A DNA stretch of 64,000 nt from DASCOT01 sp965197275 (GTDB lineage Bacteria > Acidobacteriota > UBA890 > WLXD01): positions 62,001 to 126,000 of the forward strand of contig CBDAMQ010000024.1 of NCBI GenBank assembly GCA_965197275.1, in the 5' to 3' direction. A program made the translations under genes and the position numbers. The notes under the pieces are model-generated. The model did no database searches. It saw nothing but the letters and a program-made list of their open reading frames with translations, and was not told the origin of the DNA. Each line of letters opens with the position of its first letter. Position 1 is the first letter of the stretch. Of the stretch, positions 53,730 through 61,795 are shown in pieces.

Positions 53730-54436
53730 CGGTCACCTTCAGCGACCAGCTCGTGGTACGTGGTCTCGAAGTCACCAGCCGTGCTTGCCGGCTGAACATG
53801 AGCCAGGCGGCCACGTCGCAGCACCGCAATACGGTCTGCCAGCTCGATACCGCGCCGCAGATCGTGGCTCGTCATGACGACAGTGCGCCCAGCGTCGTGG
53901 GCTGCGCGTAGGACGTCCACCAGTCGCTCCGCGGCCAGCGGATCGAGTCCCGAGAACGGCTCGTCGAACAGCAACACCTCGGGCTCATGCACCAGCGCCC
54001 GCGCGATGGCGCACCGCTGTACCAGGCCACGCGAAAAGGTTCGTACCGGATCGTCGAGCCGATCGGTCAGCCGAACGAGCTCGGCAACGGCTCGTACACG
54101 GTCCTGGGCCTCCTCGACCGCGAACATTCGGGCGAAGAAGAGCAGGTTTTCGCGTGCGGTGAGCTGTCCGTAGAGAAACGACTGATGCGACACGACGCCG
54201 ATTCGCGATCGGACACTGGCGTCGGCGCTAGCGAGCCCGACACCGAGCATCTCGACACTGCCGCTCGTGGGGCGGGCGAGCGTTGCCAGGCAGCGAATCA
54301 GAGTCGTCTTACCGGCGCCATTGGGGCCGAAGATGGTGAGGAACTCCCCGCGCGGGACTTCGAGATCGACGTCGGCCAGTCCCACATGCCCGCCAAATTG
54401 TTTCCCGAGTCCGCGGGCAAGGATGGTGGCTGCCAC
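53726..54436 (-). CDS. ccmA: Cytochrome c biogenesis ATP-binding protein CcmA
   Basis: The 236-residue ABC ATPase has Walker A GPNGAGKTT, Walker B VLLFDEPFSGLD and the switch His in TSHD. The signature is FSRGLVQR instead of LSGGQ, as is common for CcmA. ATP hydrolysis drives release of haem-CcmE from CcmC. It starts with GTG 54436, 7 bp after the stop of the unknown membrane protein, and overlaps ccmB. Confidence 0.92.
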   Translation of the reverse strand: MAATILARGLGKQFGGHVGLADVDLEVPRGEFLTIFGPNGAGKTTLIRCLATLARPTSGSVEMLGVGLASADASVRSRIGVVSHQSFLYGQLTARENLLFFARMFAVEEAQDRVRAVAELVRLTDRLDDPVRTFSRGLVQRCAIARALVHEPEVLLFDEPFSGLDPLAAERLVDVLRAAHDAGRTVVMTSHDLRRGIELADRIAVLRRGRLAHVQPASTAGDFETTYHELVAEGDR

Positions 54437-54442
54437 GGCGGG

Positions 54443-55618
54443 CTAGGAGGCCGTGCGCGTCGCTCGCGCTGCCTTCGCCTGCAGCGCCAGCAACTGTAGA
54501 CGTTCCAGCTCCTGTCCGCGCTTGCGGAAGTACTCGATGTCGGCGATCTCACCGCGCTCATGCCGCAGATCGAGACGAGCGATGCCGTCGATCAGCCCGG
54601 CTTGTCGGCGCCGCGCGTGCTGTACCGACCCGCCGCCGTGCGCTGTGGCCCCGATCGCCACCACGAGCGCGGCGGCCAGCCCGATCAGCGCCCAGTGCCT
54701 CGGCAGCAGATGCACTCCCCGAAGACCGAGGTCGAACGTCAACTCGGAGCCCGGTGGCAACGCCTCGGCTGTCCAAAGCTCGTACAGCTGGCCGCCGATG
54801 TCCTGCGGCTCATTCTGTTGCAGCGCTGTTGCCGTGAGTTCCAGATCGGCCGCTGCGTCACCGCCCAGCATTACGCTGACGGCCTGTGTCGGATAGGGCA
54901 GCTCGAGTCGGAACGGCAGGCCAGCATCGTCAGCGGTCAGCGTATAGGTCACCGCCACCTGCCGCCCTGCGGGAGGCACTGGCCGCGCGTCCAGTACCCG
55001 GCCGGGCTCGATGCTCGCGTCGGCACGCGGCAACGCATCTTCCGGGGTCGGAAACGGGGCCGGGCTGACGGCGTCCGCCTGTTCCGGCAGCGGGATCACC
55101 ACGCCGGCGCGTCGTCCATCGCCAAGCGGTGGGCCCCCGGCGAAGGCAGCAGCGGTCGCGTTGGTGACCGTCATGAATTGCAGCACACGGTAAACGGTAG
55201 GGTCATCAGCCTGGACGATCACATGCAGCGTGTCGATGTGGAGCGGGTTCCCCTCGGTCGTTACGGGGAATACCGGCAGCTCGATCCGGAGAACTGACTC
55301 GGGGCTCACGACGCTGGTTTGCGACCGATACGTGACGCCGTCGTAGACCGCGCTGACCGTGGCGTGCATGCCGGGTGCGGCGGGCACAGAATCCCAGCGC
55401 ACGAGCCCGCTATCGTCGGCATCGGCCCGCGCCGAGAACACCACCGCAGTGCCGTCGTGTACTTCCAGCCGCATCAGTGGCGATACCGCGGAGCCGTCGG
55501 GAAGCGTGGCACGTCCCTCCACCGAAGTGGTCTGGTCCTGGGACGGGGTCGCACCGGCCATGCCGGCGACGGTCATTCCAACGACAACCAAACACGCCGC
55601 AGCTGTTCTCGAGGGCAT
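54443..55618 (-). CDS. Exported membrane protein of unknown function within the ccm operon
   Basis: The 391-residue protein has a signal peptide (about 1-23) and a long beta-rich periplasmic domain (about 30-310), beginning with a carboxypeptidase-regulatory-like segment (SVEGRATLPDGSAV). One membrane helix (about 318-337) leads to a cytoplasmic coiled tail (GIARLDLRHERGEIADIEYFRKRGQELERLQ). I do not recognise a named family. Its position between the ccmI-like gene and ccmA, with 7-9 bp gaps on both sides, suggests a role in haem delivery or cytochrome assembly. Confidence 0.7.
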   Translation of the reverse strand: MPSRTAAACLVVVGMTVAGMAGATPSQDQTTSVEGRATLPDGSAVSPLMRLEVHDGTAVVFSARADADDSGLVRWDSVPAAPGMHATVSAVYDGVTYRSQTSVVSPESVLRIELPVFPVTTEGNPLHIDTLHVIVQADDPTVYRVLQFMTVTNATAAAFAGGPPLGDGRRAGVVIPLPEQADAVSPAPFPTPEDALPRADASIEPGRVLDARPVPPAGRQVAVTYTLTADDAGLPFRLELPYPTQAVSVMLGGDAAADLELTATALQQNEPQDIGGQLYELWTAEALPPGSELTFDLGLRGVHLLPRHWALIGLAAALVVAIGATAHGGGSVQHARRRQAGLIDGIARLDLRHERGEIADIEYFRKRGQELERLQLLALQAKAARATRTAS

Positions 55619-55626
55619 ATCTATCG

Positions 55627-56133
55627 TCAGGTGGCTGTCAGGCGAGCGCCGCAGGCGGCGCAGAAGTGATCGCCGGAGCCGGCGCCATGCCCGCAGGAGG
55701 TGCAGAAACGCTCCGCCGGGCCGTCTTCGGTGGCCGGGGTATGGACGGATTGGTCTGCGGCCGCAGCGACGACGACGTCCTGCTCATCCTGCAGCACCCG
55801 ATCGCGTGCCGCTGAAATGCTCTGCTCGAGCGACTTAGCGGCGCGGGGCGCCTGGGTGCGCAGTGCTTCGATCTCCGCCACTACCGCAACGGCCTGGTGC
55901 TTGAGGGCTTCTACCTCCTGCCGGTAGTTGTTCTCGCTGATCTTGTCGGTGCGGAAATCGAAGCTCGCTTCGCGGATTGCGCCGTAAATCGCCTGCTTGC
56001 GCTCCTCGAGTGCGGCGAGCTTCGACCACGGACCAGCGCCGTCTTCGATTGCCAGCAGTGGCGGCCGCGCTAGCGGGTAGATGAGCGCCAACGCAGCCAG
56101 GATCACCACCGCCAGCGGGATGACGATTTCCAT
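55627..56133 (-). CDS. CcmI-like membrane protein with C-terminal double zinc ribbon
   Basis: The 168-residue protein has a membrane helix at about 4-22 and a cytoplasmic helical region (about 38-110: REASFDFRTDKISENNYRQE). That region resembles the segment after the first helix of CcmI/CycH and of zinc-ribbon relatives. It ends in a zinc ribbon (about 142-165: CTSCG and CAACGARL). The periplasmic TPR domain of true CcmI is absent, so a chaperone role for apocytochrome is uncertain. The ATG overlaps the ccmH stop by one base. Confidence 0.7.
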   Translation of the reverse strand: MEIVIPLAVVILAALALIYPLARPPLLAIEDGAGPWSKLAALEERKQAIYGAIREASFDFRTDKISENNYRQEVEALKHQAVAVVAEIEALRTQAPRAAKSLEQSISAARDRVLQDEQDVVVAAAADQSVHTPATEDGPAERFCTSCGHGAGSGDHFCAACGARLTAT

Positions 56134-56681
56134 CAGTCGCCGAGCGAGTCCAACTCGCGCTCGACGATCCCCCGCCGTCGCGCGTCATCATCGGACTGCG
56201 TCGTCGCGTCCGTCGTCGATGGGAAGGTGGGCGCCGGCCTGAGTCGATCGCTGTCGGCGGCCCCCTTCTGGGCCCAGCGCGAGAGCACCGCGCCGACGCC
56301 CACGGCGCCGACGGTCAGGAGCAAGATCGGTGCAGCCCAGGCGAGGAGTCCGAAGCCCGAACTGTCGGGCTTGATACGCACGGTCGGGTTGTAGCGCGCT
56401 ACCAGCGTAGTCATGACCTGCTCGTCGGACTGGCCCGTATCGACGAGCTGGCGCAACTCTGCCAGCATGCCGTCGGCGTAGCCGCAGCCGCAGGTGGCGA
56501 TCGGCCGAAGATTGCAGTCACCGCACTGACATCCGATCTCGCCCGCGAGCCGGGTAAACGGGTCGAGGTCGTGATCCGGCTGCGCCATCAACCAGGCGGT
56601 GCCGAGCCCCAGCGCACCTGCCGCCAGCGCGGTCAGGAGGATGAGTTTCGTGTTGCCTGCCGGTTGCTCGCCGCTGTCCAT
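56133..56681 (-). CDS. ccmH: CcmH/CycL-like cytochrome c maturation protein, cysteine-rich variant
   Basis: The 182-residue protein has an N-terminal membrane helix (about 12-33), a periplasmic three-helix domain and a second helix (about 108-132). CcmH normally carries LRCxxC for reducing the apocytochrome thiols. Here the equivalent site reads GCQCGDCN (Cys51, 53, 56) followed by CGCG (Cys64, 66), giving five cysteines. The redox chemistry may therefore differ, or a metal may be bound. The rest of the fold (LRQLVDTGQSDEQVMTTLVARY) is typical. It lies 14 bp after ccmF. Confidence 0.8.
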   Translation of the reverse strand: MDSGEQPAGNTKLILLTALAAGALGLGTAWLMAQPDHDLDPFTRLAGEIGCQCGDCNLRPIATCGCGYADGMLAELRQLVDTGQSDEQVMTTLVARYNPTVRIKPDSSGFGLLAWAAPILLLTVGAVGVGAVLSRWAQKGAADSDRLRPAPTFPSTTDATTQSDDDARRRGIVERELDSLGD

Positions 56682-56695
56682 GATGCGACCTTCCG

Positions 56696-58657
56696 TCAGT
56701 AGTTAGCTATGCCGACCTGGCTTCGCTGCCGGTCGGGGAACATCGCCAGAATCGTGCCCAGCGCCAGCACCGCGAGGCCGATCCAGATCCACTTCACCAG
56801 CGGGTTCAGATAGGCCTTGAAGGTCGCTGTTTGCTGCGCGTCCCAACCAGCGAGCACGATGTACAGGTCGTGCCGCAGGCTGCTCCAGATCGCCACCTCG
56901 GTGGTCGGATTCTCCTGCCCGGGGTGGAAGTGTCGTTGTGGCACCAACCGAAACCGGGGGGTGCCGCCGTCGAAGGCGATCAAAGATGCCGAGGTCACCT
57001 CCACGCCGCTGGACTGAAAATGATCGAGCTTCTCGTATTGCAGCCGATAGCTGCCAACATCGACCGTCTCCCCGGGCCGCAGGGTAGCCTCGACCTCGCG
57101 CTGGAACACGCTCGATCCGGTGATGCCGACGGCCATCAGAACGATGCCGACGTGGATGATGTAGCCGCCGTAGCGGCGCTTGTTACGCAAGGTCAGCCCC
57201 ACCAGTGCCTCATGCCAGTTCTCGCTGTTGGCTGCCGACCGCGCCCGCGTGCCGCGCCAGAACTCCTGCACGACGGTGCCGACGACGAATGCCGACAGCC
57301 CCAAGGACATGAGCGTGTAGGGGCCTCCGACCTGCAGCGCCAGCATGACGATCATGGTCGTCACACCGCAAACGCTTGGCCACACGAACGCGCGCCGCAA
57401 GCTGGGCCACGAGGCCCGGCGCCAGGCGATCAGCGGGCCCACTCCGGTGAGCGCCAGGAGCATGAGGAAGATGGGAACGTTCACGCGGTTGAAGAACGGC
57501 GGTCCGACAGTGATCTTTACGCCGTTCACCGCCTCGCTGATGACCGGAAACATGGTCCCCCACAGAACCGCGAAACACGACACCACCAGCACGAGGTTGT
57601 TGAACAGAAACGATGACTCGCGCGACAGCACTGACTCGAGCTGGTTGGCGCTTCTGAGGTCGGGAAGTCGCCAGGCGACCAGTCCCAGACTGACCGCCAG
57701 GATGACCGCCAGGAAGATCGCGAAGAGCGGCCCCAGATTCGAGGTGGTGAACGCGTGAACCGACGAGACGATCCCCGAGCGCGTCAGGAAGGTGCCGAAG
57801 ATGCAGAGTGCGAAGGTCGCGATGACCATCAGCATGTTCCATACCCGCAGCATCTGCTTCTTTTCTTCGATCATCACCGAGTGCAGGTACGCGGTGGCCA
57901 CCAGCCACGGCATCAGCGAAGCGTTCTCCACCGGATCCCAGCCCCAGTAGCCGCCCCAGCCGAGCTCGACGTAGGCCCACTGCGCCCCCAGCGTGATGCC
58001 GATCGACAGGAAGAACCAGGCGACAATCGTCCAGCGCCGAATCGCGTGCAGCCAGGAGGTGTCGAGCCGTCCGCTCGCTAGCGCACCGATCGCGAAGGCG
58101 AACGGAATCGTGAACCCCACGTAGCCAAGGTAGAGATTAGGTGGGTGGATGGCCATGGCCGGGTTCTGCAGCAGAGGGTTCAGGCCCCTTCCGTCGAGCG
58201 GCGTGAACGGCAGCGTCTCGAATGGATCGGCAGCGAACAGTTGCAGCGCAATGAAGAACAAGGCGGTCGTCATGCACACGGCATAGACGTATGGCATGAG
58301 CTCCGGGTGGCGCCGACGATTGGTCCATACGGCGAGGGTGGAGTAGACGCATAGGACCACGGTCCACAACAGTAGCGACCCGGCCATGCCGCCCCAGAGC
58401 GCCGACATCTTGTATATGAGCGGCTGGTCGATACGCGAGTTTTCGGCCACGTAGCGCACCGCGAAGCGGTCGTTGCCCAGCAGCCATAGGAGCGCCCCGG
58501 CAGCAACGAAGACCAGCCCGGAGGTCACGTAGACGCCGTTGCGTGCGCTTGCAATGAGGGCCGGCTGCCGTCGCCAAGCGCCCAGCAATGACACCGCAAC
58601 GGTGTAGGCGGCAGTCGCGAACGCGGCGATCAAAGCGGTGTGACCTAGAGCGATCAA
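56696..58657 (-). CDS. ccmF: Cytochrome c haem lyase CcmF
   Basis: The 653-residue protein has about 15 membrane helices and the WWD motif WGGYWGWDPVENASLMPWL near residue 233. Conserved His residues are in the HPPNLYLGYVGF and SVHAFTTSN loops. It attaches haem delivered by CcmE to the CxxCH sites of apocytochrome c. The start is TTG 58657; no closer ATG matches the family N-terminus. The gene follows ccmE by 25 bp. Confidence 0.95.
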   Translation of the reverse strand: MIALGHTALIAAFATAAYTVAVSLLGAWRRQPALIASARNGVYVTSGLVFVAAGALLWLLGNDRFAVRYVAENSRIDQPLIYKMSALWGGMAGSLLLWTVVLCVYSTLAVWTNRRRHPELMPYVYAVCMTTALFFIALQLFAADPFETLPFTPLDGRGLNPLLQNPAMAIHPPNLYLGYVGFTIPFAFAIGALASGRLDTSWLHAIRRWTIVAWFFLSIGITLGAQWAYVELGWGGYWGWDPVENASLMPWLVATAYLHSVMIEEKKQMLRVWNMLMVIATFALCIFGTFLTRSGIVSSVHAFTTSNLGPLFAIFLAVILAVSLGLVAWRLPDLRSANQLESVLSRESSFLFNNLVLVVSCFAVLWGTMFPVISEAVNGVKITVGPPFFNRVNVPIFLMLLALTGVGPLIAWRRASWPSLRRAFVWPSVCGVTTMIVMLALQVGGPYTLMSLGLSAFVVGTVVQEFWRGTRARSAANSENWHEALVGLTLRNKRRYGGYIIHVGIVLMAVGITGSSVFQREVEATLRPGETVDVGSYRLQYEKLDHFQSSGVEVTSASLIAFDGGTPRFRLVPQRHFHPGQENPTTEVAIWSSLRHDLYIVLAGWDAQQTATFKAYLNPLVKWIWIGLAVLALGTILAMFPDRQRSQVGIANY

Positions 58658-58682
58658 CGGTGGGTGGCTCCGCTGTCCGGGG

Positions 58683-59132
58683 TCAGGGCGAGGTCTCGGT
58701 ACGAGCCGCTACGCCAGCTTCGCGGTATTTCGAGAGATCGGTTGCACCCTCGTACTTGGACGGGCACTTGGCCATCACGAATGTCGCGTCGAACACGCCG
58801 TCGGCGCCCAGCTTGCCTTCCACCACCGCGTCGGCGCCGTCTACCAGGGTGTCCGGCGTGATGCCGTGGTACGCGACCGGGATCTCGGCGCCGCCCTCAT
58901 GAATCACGAACCGCCGGTCGAGATGATTCATGTCCGATATCTCAATCGTGCCGGCGACGACCTTGCCTGCGACGCGTAACGGCACGTCGCTGAGCGATTC
59001 GCTCTGCGACGTGACCTCGCTCACGGTGTAGTAGAAGACCATCGTGTCGCGCAGGCCAGTAACCAGCAGATAGCCGAAGGCCGAGGCGACGACCACGGCT
59101 GCAATCGCTACCTGCTTGCGCCGGATTCCCAC
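58683..59132 (-). CDS. ccmE: Cytochrome c-type biogenesis haem chaperone CcmE, CxxxY type
   Basis: The 149-residue protein has one membrane helix (about 8-25) and an OB-fold periplasmic domain. In E. coli the haem is carried by His in HxxxY. Here the site is CPSKY (Cys123, Tyr127), the CxxxY form described for some deltaproteobacterial and archaeal systems (system I*). It accepts haem from CcmABCD and hands it to CcmF. It starts with GTG 59132 and is the first clear gene of the ccm operon. Confidence 0.93.
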   Translation of the reverse strand: MGIRRKQVAIAAVVVASAFGYLLVTGLRDTMVFYYTVSEVTSQSESLSDVPLRVAGKVVAGTIEISDMNHLDRRFVIHEGGAEIPVAYHGITPDTLVDGADAVVEGKLGADGVFDATFVMAKCPSKYEGATDLSKYREAGVAARTETSP

Positions 59133-59217
59133 TGACAGTGCTCCGTGCGATTCGATCCGAAAGACGAAGGAAGGTTAGCACAGCCAAGGTCACGTCGGAC
59201 TGCCGAATGCTCGACGC

Positions 59218-59484
59218 TCAACTCCGCTGCGCAGCCTGTAGTTGTGCCTGAATCGTCCGCTCGATGCGCTCGGGGTCGAGTCGGTACTTGAACACCTTGC
59301 GGCCAGCCAGGACCCCCACTGGGATCTGAGTGCCGTAGTCGCGTTCCCAGCGCGGATCACGCTCGACATTGCGCTCCTCGATGCGCAGGCCGTATCGAGC
59401 CACGATTAGCGCCAGGGCTTTTTTGGCCACCTCGCAAAGGTGGCACCCAGGGCGGCTGTAGAGTAGTAAAAGCAACTCACCCAT
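59218..59484 (-). CDS. Glutaredoxin/thioredoxin-fold small protein
   Basis: The 88-residue protein has the active-site pair Cys14/Cys17 (RPGCHLCEVA) followed by a helix, and the cis-Pro motif TQIPVGVL near 52-59, a complete glutaredoxin-like (DUF836) fold. It lies upstream of ccmE on the same strand with an 85-bp gap. With no CcmG in the cluster it could supply reductant to cytochrome maturation, but it lacks a signal peptide, so this is inference. The much longer open frame (to 60213) is antisense to the PhnP-like gene and is rejected. Confidence 0.8.
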   Translation of the reverse strand: MGELLLLLYSRPGCHLCEVAKKALALIVARYGLRIEERNVERDPRWERDYGTQIPVGVLAGRKVFKYRLDPERIERTIQAQLQAAQRS

Positions 59485-59598
59485 TGGCTCGCTGACTCGG
59501 AGTTCGGGACCCGGCGTCGTGGTAAGATCGGCGGCCGTTCGCAGCCCTTGTTCGCCGACGCCGCCTGCCGGCAACTCCGCGCGACCTTCTACCTGATC

Positions 59599-60405
59599 AT
59601 GCCTGACGGACTTCGTGTGACCTTTCTCGGCACGGGTACCTCGGTGGGTATCCCGGTCATCACCTGTAAATGCGATGTTTGCACATCTGCCGATGCTCGC
59701 AACCGACGGCTGCGTGCCAGCTTGCTGTTGGAGTGGACAGCACCCGATGGCAAGGGCGTCAAGGTACTGGTGGACACCGCCACGGATCTTCGCCAGCAGG
59801 CCTTGCGGGCAGGGATCGAACGCGTCGACGCGGTGCTCTACACGCACGGTCATGCCGACCATGTTCTGGGACTCGATGAGCTCCGAATCTTCAACTTCAT
59901 CTACCGCCGCCCTATCCCGCTTTATGGCGATGCGGACACGCTTGTCTCGGTGCAGCGAATGTTCGCCTACGCATTCGACCCGGACGCCATCGCCGTGCCA
60001 CGGCTGACCCCCGTGGAGATCGGCGACCGTTTCGAGTTGTCGGGGCTGGAGATCGAGGCGATCGAGTTGCCGCACGGGCCAGGGACGGTGCGTGCCTTCC
60101 GCATCGGTGACTTTGCCTACGCGACGGATTGCAACGACATCCCGAACGACGCCGCAGCGCGCCTCCGCGGGCTCGATGTGCTGGTCATCGATGCCCTTCG
60201 CCGCAAACCACATCGATCACACTTGACCCTTGAACAGGCCCTGGAGCAGGTAGCGCGATTGCAACCCAAACAGGCCTACCTGACGCATTTGAGCCATGAC
60301 CTGGAACACGCTGCTACCGAGGCGAGCCTCCCACCGGGCCTAGCGGTTGCCCATGACGAGCTCACGATCGAGGTGCTGTTGCCGGCGAGCGCCCGATGCG
60401 AGTAG
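59599..60405 (+). CDS. MBL-fold phosphodiesterase, PhnP-like
   Basis: From ATG 59599 the protein has 268 residues. A metallo-beta-lactamase fold starts with TFLGTGTSVGIP. The CKCDVC cysteines then match the structural zinc site seen in PhnP. The metal site THGHADH and later YLTHLSHDLEH follow. PhnP is a 5-phosphoribosyl 1,2-cyclic phosphate phosphodiesterase of phosphonate metabolism; without other phn genes nearby, the exact substrate is open (cyclic nucleotide-like molecules are an alternative). Its 3' end overlaps ribF by 10 bp. Confidence 0.85.
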   Translation: MPDGLRVTFLGTGTSVGIPVITCKCDVCTSADARNRRLRASLLLEWTAPDGKGVKVLVDTATDLRQQALRAGIERVDAVLYTHGHADHVLGLDELRIFNFIYRRPIPLYGDADTLVSVQRMFAYAFDPDAIAVPRLTPVEIGDRFELSGLEIEAIELPHGPGTVRAFRIGDFAYATDCNDIPNDAAARLRGLDVLVIDALRRKPHRSHLTLEQALEQVARLQPKQAYLTHLSHDLEHAATEASLPPGLAVAHDELTIEVLLPASARCE

Positions 60406-61331
60406 TGCGCGGCTTCCGTCATCTCGATCTGGGGTTGGCGCGGCCAGCGGTGACCATCGGTAACTTCGACGGCGTCCATCTGGGCCACCAGGAGGTCATG
60501 CGCAGAACGGTCGAGGGGGCGCGGCAGCGCGATGTGGCCGGGGTGGTGTGCACGTTCGACCCTCACACGCTGGCCGTGCTGTCGCCGGACCCTCCGTCGC
60601 CGCTGCAAACCTCCGGGCAGCGCATTGCGGCCATCGAAAGCGTCGGAATAGACGTGGCGGTGGTGATCCCGTTCGATCGCGAGATCGCCGCGGTAGGGAG
60701 AAGACGATTCGTCGACGAGTTCCTCATCGCCGAGCTCGATGTCGGCTCCTTGCACGTCAGCGAGGGGTTTTCCTTCGGGCGCGAGCGTGCCGGCCGCGCG
60801 TCGTATCTGGAGGGGCGGGCAGAGGACACCGGTTTCCGCGTCGAGCGCGTTCCTCCAGTGCTCGTCGATGGTGAGCCAGTGTCATCGACGCGCATCCGAC
60901 GGCTCATCGGCGACGGTGAGATCGAGGCGGCAGCGTGTTTGCTCGGGCGACCCTACGCGCTTGCCGGTGAGGTCGTTACCGGAAGGGGCCGTGGCCGGTT
61001 GCTCGAGGCGCCGACCGCGAACCTCGAGATCGGGCGCGCTTGTACGCCTCGGCGCGGCGTATATGTGGCCGAGGTCAGAGTTGACGGAGAGGTTCACCAG
61101 GCGGTGGCCAATATCGGCAAACGACCGACCTTTGAGGCGGCCGGCGAACTTGTCGCCGAGGCCCACCTGCTCGAGTTTTCCGAGTCGATCTACGGCCGTG
61201 AGATCGAACTGGCGCTGTTGCGAATGCTGCGAGAGGAGCGAGCGTTTTCCGACGGTTCGGCACTGGCGGCACAGATCCAAGAGGATGTTCGCCAGACACG
61301 GCGTTACTTTGAGAGGCGACCAGCGCCGTGA
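60396..61331 (+). CDS. ribF: Bifunctional riboflavin kinase/FAD synthetase
   Basis: The 311-residue protein has an N-terminal nucleotidyltransferase domain with GNFDGVHLGHQ (near 23-33) and SSTRIRRLIGDGEIEAA (near 168-184). A C-terminal flavokinase domain carries GRGRGRLLEAPTANLEI and the RRGVYVAEV strand. It phosphorylates riboflavin to FMN and adenylates it to FAD. It overlaps the upstream PhnP-like gene and is probably co-transcribed with it. Confidence 0.95.
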   Translation: MRVVRGFRHLDLGLARPAVTIGNFDGVHLGHQEVMRRTVEGARQRDVAGVVCTFDPHTLAVLSPDPPSPLQTSGQRIAAIESVGIDVAVVIPFDREIAAVGRRRFVDEFLIAELDVGSLHVSEGFSFGRERAGRASYLEGRAEDTGFRVERVPPVLVDGEPVSSTRIRRLIGDGEIEAAACLLGRPYALAGEVVTGRGRGRLLEAPTANLEIGRACTPRRGVYVAEVRVDGEVHQAVANIGKRPTFEAAGELVAEAHLLEFSESIYGREIELALLRMLREERAFSDGSALAAQIQEDVRQTRRYFERRPAP

Positions 61332-61443
61332 CGTGGTCTGATAGCGTGGGCGAGCGGCCCACTGGACCCGATCCGAAGGATGGCCTGGGCTATACTGGCC
61401 GCCTTCGCGAGCTTCCGGTACACCGTCCATCGGCGACGAGGCG

Positions 61444-61740
61444 ATGGCTGCAATCATGAACGAAGAGCTTGTTGGCGAAGAGGTCACCGTGACGGGAACT
61501 CCCTCCGAGATGCTCCGCCTGGTGGTGGGCGCCACCGAAGCGTTCATGACGGCCGCCGGCGCCGCCGGCTGCGACGGCGAGAAGCTGGAAGCTGGTGTTC
61601 GTCAGGCGCTGGCCGACATCGGAGACGCGTCGGGCAACGCTGTCCGCGCCCGCCTCGTGGTCGTAGCAGACGGCATCGACGTGATCATCGGTCCCGACGC
61701 CGAAGGCGCCGATCTGCATACGGTCTCGTGCCGCGTCTAG
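61444..61740 (+). CDS. Small conserved-looking protein of unknown function
   Basis: The 98-residue protein (or 94 from the second ATG, MNEELVGEE) has an alpha/beta pattern: two strands, a long helix (SEMLRLVVGATEAFMTAAG), a second helix (EKLEAGVRQALADIG) and two strands (ARLVVVADGIDVIIGPD). The layout faintly recalls anti-sigma/HATPase-type serine kinases, but the ATP-binding glycine motifs are absent, so I do not name it. It lies between ribF and cysS, with about 110 bp upstream and 55 bp downstream. Confidence 0.6.
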   Translation: MAAIMNEELVGEEVTVTGTPSEMLRLVVGATEAFMTAAGAAGCDGEKLEAGVRQALADIGDASGNAVRARLVVVADGIDVIIGPDAEGADLHTVSCRV

Positions 61741-61795
61741 CCGCTTCGTATCGAGCCTCAACTCGCCGAAGCCACACCCTTACCACGGCCTGCTA

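Noticed and set aside
59485..60213. N-terminal extension of the glutaredoxin frame
   Set aside because: It is the antisense of the PhnP-like metallo-hydrolase, which has all motifs.
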